This document shows positions 57,285-64,000 of a stretch of DNA of 64,000 nt, piece after piece. Below the pieces are notes generated by a model. That model had not been told where the DNA came from. It saw only the letters and a list, made by a program, of their open reading frames with translations, and did no database searches. Location: positions 28,359,241-28,423,240 of the forward strand of contig NC_068937.1 of assembly GCF_016801865.2 (NCBI RefSeq). The letters run 5' to 3'. Position numbers and translations under genes: made by a program. Position 1 is the first letter of the stretch. Each line of letters starts with the position of its first letter. The stretch is from Culex pipiens pallens (taxonomy: Eukaryota; Arthropoda; Insecta; Diptera; Culicidae).

Positions 57285-59291
57285 ATGGATTACGGCAGCG
57301 ATTCGGACGGGGAAATTCCAGACTACGACATCGACGACGAAATTGACGAACCATTTCCGTGGGATTTAGAATCCGATCAAGAAGACAACAATGAAGAAGA
57401 AGAAGAAGAAGCAGAACGGATTTACCTCAACAAGGCGCAAGACATGGAGTGGACATCGAAGTTCCACGAGACAGGCTGGGACAAGAACCGCCAAAAGTTC
57501 TCGGAATCTGAGGGCAGCTTCAATGTCGATCCCATGAAGATTCGCACTCCCAAGGACGCATTCGTTGAGTTTGTGGACGCAGAAATGCTTGAATCTATCA
57601 CAAAATACACGAATGCTGAGGCTGTTGCGGCTGGTGACTCCAAGTTCAAACCCGTATCCAGCGATGAGTTCTTGGCCTGGATGTCCTGCTCTGTGGCGGC
57701 AGGTTTGATGGGAGCCAACCACACGGGTGCACGAGCGTTATGGACAACCGACACTGTGTATGGATCAGGATTTTTCCGGTCGGTGATGAGTTTGGAGCGC
57801 TATCAGGCAATATGCAAATATGTACGATTTGACGACTCGGTCGCCCGGAGGACTCCGCGACAATATGGCGATCAGGCAAAGCCCACATACACGAAATCCG
57901 CAGACCGTCTTGCGCCGATCCGGCCGATTCTGGAACTTTTCCGAAAGAACTTTCGGGACAAATATTCACCCGGTGAAAATGTTGCAGTGGATGAACGAAT
58001 TGTTAGTTTTAGAGGAAGAGTAGAGTTTCGCGTCTACAGTAAGGGAAAGCCTGATCCGTATGGCATAAAAGTGTTCGGATTATCCGATGCGGACAGCGCG
58101 TATTTTTCGACATTTGATGTTTACACCGGTAAGTAATTTATTCCATCGGTTACGTCCTACTTGTGTTCTACTCATGATTTTTGTCCTATTTAGGCAAGGT
58201 TGGAAATACCGCCGAAGTTGGCCAAGGTAAACGCGTAGTGCTGCAGCTGACGGAGCCTTATATCGGTTCAGGTCGTCGCGTGGTGTTTGATAATTTCTTC
58301 ACATCGATCCCACTGTGCGAGGAGCTGGTGGAGAGGAATTTACCCTGTATTGGTACGCTCCGCAAAAATAAGCGGGAAATACCGGTGGTCGTCCAGGATG
58401 CATTGAAGGACACGGCTCGTGAGGTTGGATCTCGACTCCATGTGTACCATAGTGAACTTATGATGACGTCATACATATCTAAAAAGAACAAGCACGTGAT
58501 CATGCTGTCGACGGACCCCACAGTGATTCCATCCGAGCCGATAGCGGAAGTTGGAACCGGAGCAGAAAAGGCACAATCGCCACATGTGTTATAATCGTAT
58601 TCTCATGAGTTTATGTTTACAGCCAGCAGTTGTAGAAATGTACAACAAGTACAAAGGAGGCGTGGATTTGACGGACCAGGTGACGAAGAAGTTCAGCTGC
58701 CAGCGTGCTACTCGGCGATGGTCAAAAGCTCTTTTTGAGAATTTGGTTGACATTGCGATACACAACGCTCATGTCATGTTCACGTGGGCAAATCCGATGG
58801 CGAAAATCACGAAGAGGGAGTTCATCGAATGGCTGGCTAAACAGATGGCGATTGCGCACGTCGAAACTCGCAGAAAAACCGTCGTTGGTCTACACACGGA
58901 TGTTGTCAACCTGATGGATAACTTTTTGCTGAATTTCTCGCAAAAATATGGTCCAACTACGCGTCCAACTGCTTCTTGCAATGTGTGCAGTGTGCACACA
59001 AATTTGCTTGTGTGCGCCAGGTGCAAATCTGCCGTATTCTGTACGACTCATTATTTGGAGAAAAAGTTCTACCGATGTGCTGATTGTTGCGATGTAACAG
59101 AAGGAGAGGTAAAACTCAAAAGTGGCATTCAGCGTTGTAATCGTTGTCAGCGACACCTTGACAAAAAAACTCCGGTTTATTGTCATAATTGTGGTGACTA
59201 CATGTGTGCCCTACACAAGAAAACTGTTGTGCACCTGAAGCTTTGTGGAACCTGCTCCACGGAAGCTTCTCCAAAACCAAAGAGCGGATGA
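57285..59291 (+). CDS. piggyBac transposase, two introns, duplicated C-terminal zinc module
   Basis: A DDD transposase of the piggyBac superfamily (DDE_Tnp_1_7 fold), expected to cut and paste the element at TTAA in the nucleus. Exons 57285-58128, 58194-58549 (or 58585) and 58623-59291 give 622 (or 634) aa, near the 594 aa of Trichoplusia ni piggyBac. I start at ATG 57285; the open frame's earlier GTG is not a plausible eukaryotic start. The N-terminus is acidic (Asp/Glu runs, residues 1-45). Catalytic residues: D236 in AVDERIVSFRGR, D314 in VVFDNFFTSIP, D415 in YNKYKGGVD and D418 in TDQ (622-aa numbering). The C-terminus carries two C/H clusters, residues 519-555 (C-x2-C-x8-C-x2-C-x5-C-x2-H-x8-C-x2-C) and 572-611 (C-x2-C-x11-C-x2-C-x4-C-x2-H-x9-C-x2-C). 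No internal stop or frameshift is needed if intron 2 is spliced. Function is inferred from motifs; activity is not shown. Confidence 0.93.
58129..58193 (+). other. Transposase intron 1 (65 bp)
   Basis: Donor GTAAGT and acceptor TATTTAG. Splicing joins ...DVYTG to KVGNTAEV through a split glycine codon (phase 1), restoring the conserved motif YTGK. The intron contains an in-frame stop, so splicing is required. Confidence 0.85.
58550..58622 (+). other. Transposase intron 2 (73 bp, donor uncertain)
   Basis: The acceptor TTTACAG at 58622 is good and leads in frame into PAVVEMYNKYKGGVD. Two donors keep frame: GTTGGA at 58550 (73-bp intron, preferred on length) and GTGTTA at 58586 (37 bp, short for an insect intron but keeps 12 more residues). 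Without splicing the frame ends at TAA 58592. Confidence 0.55.
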
Positions 59292-59296
59292 ACGGT

Positions 59297-59302
59297 AATA
59301 AA
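59297..59302 (+). terminator. Polyadenylation signal AATAAA
   Basis: AATAAA begins 5 bp after the transposase stop codon, so the 3' UTR would be very short and would end before or at the start of the right array (59353). Confidence 0.55.
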
Positions 59303-59352
59303 AAACTAAAAAAATTAAACCATATGAATGTTATAACAAATGTTGAGAAGTA

Positions 59353-61263
59353 ATTCCAAAATGGCCAAATGGACCCAAATCATACTTTGGATGTCAATTC
59401 TGAACTGCTGAGTCAAAATCAGTGTTGTTTGACATGTCGAAAGGCATACTTGAGATGTTTCCAAAAACGGTCCACCGGAACCATGTTACGGATGTTCCCG
59501 GTCGATTCCAAAATGGCCAAATGGACCCAAATCATACTTTGGATGTCAATTCTGAACTGCTGAGTCAAAATCAGTGTTGTTTGACATGTCGAAAGGCATA
59601 CTTGAGATGTTTCCAAAAACGGTCCACCGGAACCATGTTACGGATGTTCCCGGTCGATTCCAAAATGGCCAAATGGACCCAAATCATACTTTGGATGTCA
59701 ATTCTGAACTGCTGAGTCAAAATCAGTGTTGTTTGACATGTCGAAAGGCATACTTGAGATGTTTCCAAAAACGGTCCACCGAAACCATGTTACGGATGTT
59801 CCCGGTCGATTCAAAAATGGCCAAATGGACCCAAATCATACTTTGGATGTCAATTCTGAACTGCTGAGTCAAAATCAGTGTTGTTTGACATGTCGGAAGG
59901 CATACTTGGGATGTTTCCAAAAACGGTCCACCGGAACCATGTTACGGATGTTCCCGGTCGATTCCAAAATGGCCAAATGGACCCAAATCATACTTTGGAT
60001 GTCAATTCTGAACTGCTGAGTCAAAATCAGTGTTGTTTGACATGTCGGAAGGCATACTTGGGATGTTTCCAAAAACGGTCCACCGGAACCATGTTACGGA
60101 TGTTCCCGGTCGATTCCAAAATGGCCAAATGGACCCAAATCATACTTTGGATGTCAATTCTGAACTGCTGAGTCAAAATCAGTGTTGTTTGACATGTCGA
60201 AAGGCATACTTGGGATGTTTCCAAAAACGGTCCACCGGAACCATGTTACGGATGTTCCCGGTCGATTCCAAAATGGCCAAATGGACCCAAATCATACTTT
60301 GGATGTCAATTCTGAACTGCTGAGTCAAAATCAGTGTTGTTTGACATGTCGAAAGGCATACTTGAGATGTTTCCAAAAACGGTCCACCGGAACCATGTTA
60401 CGGATGTTCCCGGTCGATTCCAAAATGGCCAAATGGACCCAAATCATACTTTGGATGTCAATTCTGAACTGCTGAGTCAAAATCAGTGTTGTTTGACATG
60501 TCGGAAGGCATACTTGGGATGTTTCCAAAAACGGTCCACCGGAACCATGTTACGGATGTTCCCGGTCGATTCCAAAATGGCCAAATGGACCCAAATCATA
60601 CTTTGGATGTCAATTCTGAACTGCTGAGTCAAAATCAGTGTTGTTTGACATGTCGAAAGGCATACTTGAGATGTTTCCAAAAACGGTCCACCGGAACCAT
60701 GTTACGGATGTTCCCGGTCGATTCCAAAATGGCCAAATGGACCCAAATCATACTTTGGATGTCAATTCTGAACTGCTGAGTCAAAATCAGTGTTGTTTGA
60801 CATGTCGGAAGGCATACTTGGGATGTTTCCAAAAACGGTCCACCGGAACCATGTTACGGATGTTCCCGGTCGATTCCAAAATGGCCAAATGGACCCAAAT
60901 CATACTTTGGATGTCAATTCTGAACTGCTGAGTCAAAATCAGTGTTGTTTGACATGTCGAAAGGCATACTTGAGATGTTTCCAAAAACGGTCCACCGGAA
61001 CCATGTTACGGATGTTCCCGGTCGATTCCAAAATGGCCAAATGGACCCAAATCATACTTTGGATGTCAATTCTGAACTGCTGAGTCAAAATCAGTGTTGT
61101 TTGACATGTCGGAAGGCATACTTGGGATGTTTCCAAAAACGGTCCACCGGAACCATGTTACGGATGTTCCCGGTCGATTCCAAAATGGCCAAATGGACCC
61201 AAATCATACTTTGGATGTCAATTCTGAACTGCTGAGTCAAAATCAGTGTTGTTTGACATGTCG
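59353..61263 (-). repeat. Right array of 152-bp units (about 12.6 copies)
   Basis: The same unit as at 56051-56924, inverted. Counting from the outer end, CCC/TTCC-type and CTC/TTTC-type units alternate strictly for about six units, then become irregular, and the three innermost complete units are all CTC-type. One unit near 60200 is a mix of the two. Frames in it are repeat translation. Confidence 0.92.
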
Positions 61264-61663
61264 GTAGCCGTATTCGACTTGATTTAGAGTTCGCCATCAG
61301 TTCCTCTGTGGTCGGTTCCGGAAGGGTGGCCAATTCAAATCCAGTGGTCCGGGACCAAAGGAATATGCGAAATATGTCCCGAATAGGTCTTGGAGCAAAT
61401 TTGGATTGTTTTTATAAAGAATGTATGATTATAACCATCACTTGTAGATTGGGTTGAATACCCAGACAAAAACCTACCCCAGTAGGTTCCGGAATATCTC
61501 CGTGGCCAAGTGACCAATTCCGGATGTCTTTATAGATTCTGAAAATAGAGATTTGTCCGGTTCTTTTGAGGGGTAAACGGGATTATTTGGTCAAAACAGG
61601 CCAAAGATACAGCATTTTAAAGGTTTTTTCGGTATCTCGCATCAGACGTTCGGACTGTAAGGG
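61264..61663 (-). repeat. Right outer inverted repeat (400 bp)
   Basis: Inverse of 55651-56050, ending GGACTGTAAGGG. Confidence 0.9.
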
Positions 61664-61667
61664 TTAA
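61664..61667. repeat. TTAA target-site duplication, right
   Basis: Direct copy of 55647-55650, followed by ATGTAGGCAACAG. Confidence 0.92.
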
Positions 61668-62280
61668 ATGTAGGCAACAGAAAATTCCAATAAAGTCATT
61701 TCGAACTTCTTGAAACCAGGTATTGATTTTTGAAGCGACGATGCCCACGAAGTAGGTAGCAAAGCAAGTGAAATAAACGGGCGCATATGTAGATTGCAGC
61801 AAATTTTGATAAAACGTAAATGTTCAAAATGGCATATCTCCGAAAACGCAAAAAATCGCAGGCTGGAAATTTCAGCAATGTTAGATTATGATCCAATCTT
61901 TCAAGTGATCTTAGTTTCATGTTTAGCATCGGTTAGCAAAAAAAGTACTCGATTAACACTTAAACTACCATCCTCAATATTATCCCGCGAACTACCAAGC
62001 TAGCGAAAAAAGGCGAAGTCCAACTTCAAACAGCTGTATCTCGGCTCCCTGTGGACGGATTTTCAAAATTCAAGAAGCAAAAGATGCGGACAGATCTCTA
62101 GTTTATTTTGCTTTTTGAAAAGTCAAAAACAGAGGCACTTACCCTAAGTTATTCCCAAAACCAACCAGGTAACTTTTTTTTAACCCTCTATTTTCTAGTT
62201 GTTTTGCATTTTGGATCGAATGTTGAATGACAATTTGTTTAAAATTTTATCATAATGCAAGTTACAGTACAATTATAATA
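61668..62280. other. Unique spacer between piggyBac and satellite
   Basis: AT-rich, no gene recognised. The only open frames (60-77 codons) lack domains and overlap on opposite strands. Confidence 0.4.
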
Positions 62281-64000
62281 CCCAATACCATATTGGACCG
62301 ATCTGGACACATTGGGACCGGTTCCAGGTTCTCCGGTGAAACCCGGAATATCCCCAATTCCAGAGTATTTTCAAGAATTTTATTAGAGTGGCAATATGGG
62401 TATCAAAATTCAGCATTTTCAAAATCAAGCTCACTGATGACGCTGAAAACCATTTTGGACATATCTGGCCACTTTGGGACCGATTCCAGGTTCTCCGGTG
62501 AAACCCGGAATATCCCCAATTCCAGAGTATTTTCAAGAATTTTATTAGAGTGGCAATATGGGTATCAAAATTCAGCATTTTCAAAATCAAGCTCACTGAT
62601 GACACTGAAAACCATTTTGGACATATCTGGCCACTTTAGGACCGGTTCCAGGTTCTCCGGTGAAACCCGGAATATCCCCAATTCCAGAGTATTTTCAAGA
62701 ATTTTATTAGAGTGGCAATATGGGTATCAAAATTCAGCATTTCCAAAATCAAGCTCACTGATGACGCTGAAAACCATTTTGGACATATCTGGCCACTTTA
62801 GGACCGGTTCCAGGTTCTCCGGTGAAACCCGGAATATCCCCAATTCCAGAGTATTTTCAAGAATTTTATTAGAGTGGCAATATGGGTATCAAAATTCAGC
62901 ATTTCCAAAATCAAGCTCACTGATGACGCTGAAAACCATTTTGGATATATCTGGCCACTTAGGGACCGGTTCCAGGTTCTCCGGTGGAACCCGGAATATC
63001 CCCAATTCCAGAGTATTTTCAAGAATTTTATTAGAGTGGCAATATGGGTATCAAAATTCAGCATTTTCAAAATCAAGCTCACTGATGACACTGAAAACCA
63101 TTTTGGACATATCTGGCCACTTTAGGACCGGTTCCAGGTTCTCCGGTGAAACCCGGAATATCCCCAATTCCAGAGTATTTTCAAGAATTTTATTAGAGTG
63201 GCAATATGGGTATCAAAATTCAGCATTTCCAAAATCAAGCTCACTGATGACGCTGAAAACCATTTTGGACATATCTGGCCACTTTAGGACCGGTTCCAGG
63301 TTCTCCGGTGAAACCCGGAATATCCCCAATTCCAGAGTATTTTCAAGAATTTTATTAGAGTGGCAATATGTGTATCAAAATTCAGCATTTTCAAAATCAA
63401 GCTCATTGATGACGCTGAAAACCATTTTGGACATATCTGGCCACTTAGGGACCGGTTCCAGGTTCTCCGGTGGAACCCGGAATATCCCCAATTCCAGAGT
63501 ATTTTCAAGAATTTTATTAGAGTGGCAATATGGGTATCAAAATTCAGCATTTTCAAAATCAAGCTCACTGATGACGTTGAAAACCATTTTGGACATATCT
63601 GGCCACTTTGGGACCGATTCCAGGTTCTCCGGTGAAACCCGGAATATCCCCAATTCCAGAGTATTTTCAAGAATTTTATTAGAGTGGCAATATGGGTATC
63701 AAAATTCAGCATTTTCACTAATCAAGCTCATTGATGACGCTGAAAACCATTTTGGACATATCTGGCCTTTTTGGGACCGGTTCCAGGTTCTCCGGTGAAA
63801 CCCGGAATATCCCCAATTCCAGAGTATTTTCAAGAAATTTATTGGGGGAGCATTATGGGTATCCAAATTCAGCATTTATTGATGACGCTAAAGACCATTT
63901 TGGACATATTTGGCCACTTTGGGACCGGTTCCAGGTTCTCCAGAAGAACCAGGAATATCCCCAATGCCAGAGTATTTTCAAGAATTTTATTGGATTGGCA
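62281..64000 (+). repeat. 162-bp satellite array, about 10.6 copies, runs off the window
   Basis: Anchor words such as TTTATTAGAGTGGCAATATG recur every 162 bp. Units are nearly identical from about 62440 to 63700 and diverge at both sides (a 3-bp insertion near 63718 and a deletion near 63870). Since 162 is a multiple of three, the 523-codon plus-strand frame (62227-63798) simply repeats a 54-residue unit, and other frames are also open. No signal peptide or known repeat domain is seen, so I call satellite, not gene. Confidence 0.88.

Larger units (their letters stand above)
55651..61663 (+). mobile_element. Complete piggyBac-superfamily element with giant inverted repeats
   Basis: The element is 6013 bp, TTAA-flanked, with tips CCCTTACAGTCC and GGACTGTAAGGG. 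The outer 400 bp of each end are essentially identical: two open frames of 60 and 80 codons appear unchanged in both. Each end continues inward as an array of 152-bp units, inverted relative to the other end. The transposase gene occupies the middle in plus orientation. piggyBac termini are usually tens of bases, so inverted repeats of 1.27 kb and 2.3 kb are exceptional. The near-identity of the ends and the intact gene suggest recent activity (inference). Confidence 0.93.

Noticed and set aside
56079..61333. Dozens of 65- and 97-codon frames on both strands of the piggyBac arrays
   Set aside because: They recur every 152 bp at the same position of the unit on both strands, so they are shadows of the tandem repeat, not a peptide gene family.
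55651..61663. A CRISPR-like array, because of regularly spaced repeats
   Set aside because: The 152-bp units are contiguous with no unique spacers, and the DNA is eukaryotic.
62227..63798. A 523-codon repetitive protein gene
   Set aside because: The frame follows from a 162-bp satellite unit that lacks stops; there is no start context, signal peptide or non-repetitive domain.
1..64000. Endogenous viral elements (flavivirus- or rhabdovirus-like), common in mosquito genomes
   Set aside because: No open frame shows viral motifs.

Overview
This is eukaryotic genomic DNA: AT-rich, intron-containing, and packed with MITEs, foldback elements, tRNA-derived SINEs and simple-sequence arrays. The repeat repertoire and the short introns (65 bp in the only clear spliced gene) fit a culicine mosquito, with Culex or Aedes most likely. 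That assignment is inference from repeat style; no host gene was recognised that could confirm it. No bacterial, plasmid, CRISPR or viral features were seen.

Only one real protein-coding gene is recognisable, the transposase of a piggyBac-superfamily element. The whole element can be delimited at 55651-61663. It is flanked by TTAA on both sides, starts CCCTTACAGTCC and ends GGACTGTAAGGG. The transposase (57285-59291, two introns, about 622 aa) keeps all catalytic aspartates and carries two successive zinc-binding Cys/His modules at its C-terminus. Its inverted repeats are extraordinary. About 400 bp of almost identical outer sequence is followed on each side by an inverted array of a 152-bp unit, about 5.75 copies on the left and about 12.6 on the right. 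This is the strongest candidate for an undescribed system. About 0.6 kb further right a 162-bp satellite (62281-64000, running off the window) has a unit that resembles the piggyBac 152-bp unit.

Layout. 1-5 kb: nested TIR elements. 6-7.5 kb: a diverged repeat and a GC-richer unique island. 7.7-9.8 kb: a TA-flanked element with two further MITEs inside. 10.1-12.0 kb: a 1.9-kb palindrome. 12.2-14.6 kb: unannotated low-copy DNA. 14.7-18.4 kb: a non-LTR 3' end, MITEs and decamer arrays. 18.4-26 kb: low-copy islands, a second hAT-like MITE, an intact SINE and another non-LTR 3' end. 26.7-27.6 kb: a tail-to-tail LTR pair with a 5-bp target duplication. 29-36.6 kb: mostly low-copy AT-rich DNA. 36.7-39.3 kb: nested MITEs and a 1.9-kb foldback element with a 9-bp target duplication. 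40-48 kb: 7-mer and 9-mer arrays and further long-TIR elements. 49-54.7 kb: a small perfect palindrome, a possible non-coding first exon, and more than 3 kb of 10-mer and 8-mer arrays interrupted by a MITE that itself holds a retrotransposed insert. 55.6-61.7 kb: piggyBac. 62.3-64 kb: satellite.

Nearly all long open frames outside the transposase come from short tandem repeats (8-, 9-, 10- and 162-bp units) or lie in low-copy DNA without a recognisable domain. They are not annotated as genes. The GC-richer low-copy islands between repeats may be host intronic or intergenic DNA, some possibly regulatory. Exact repeat boundaries, identities and copy numbers were read by eye and need alignment software for precision.
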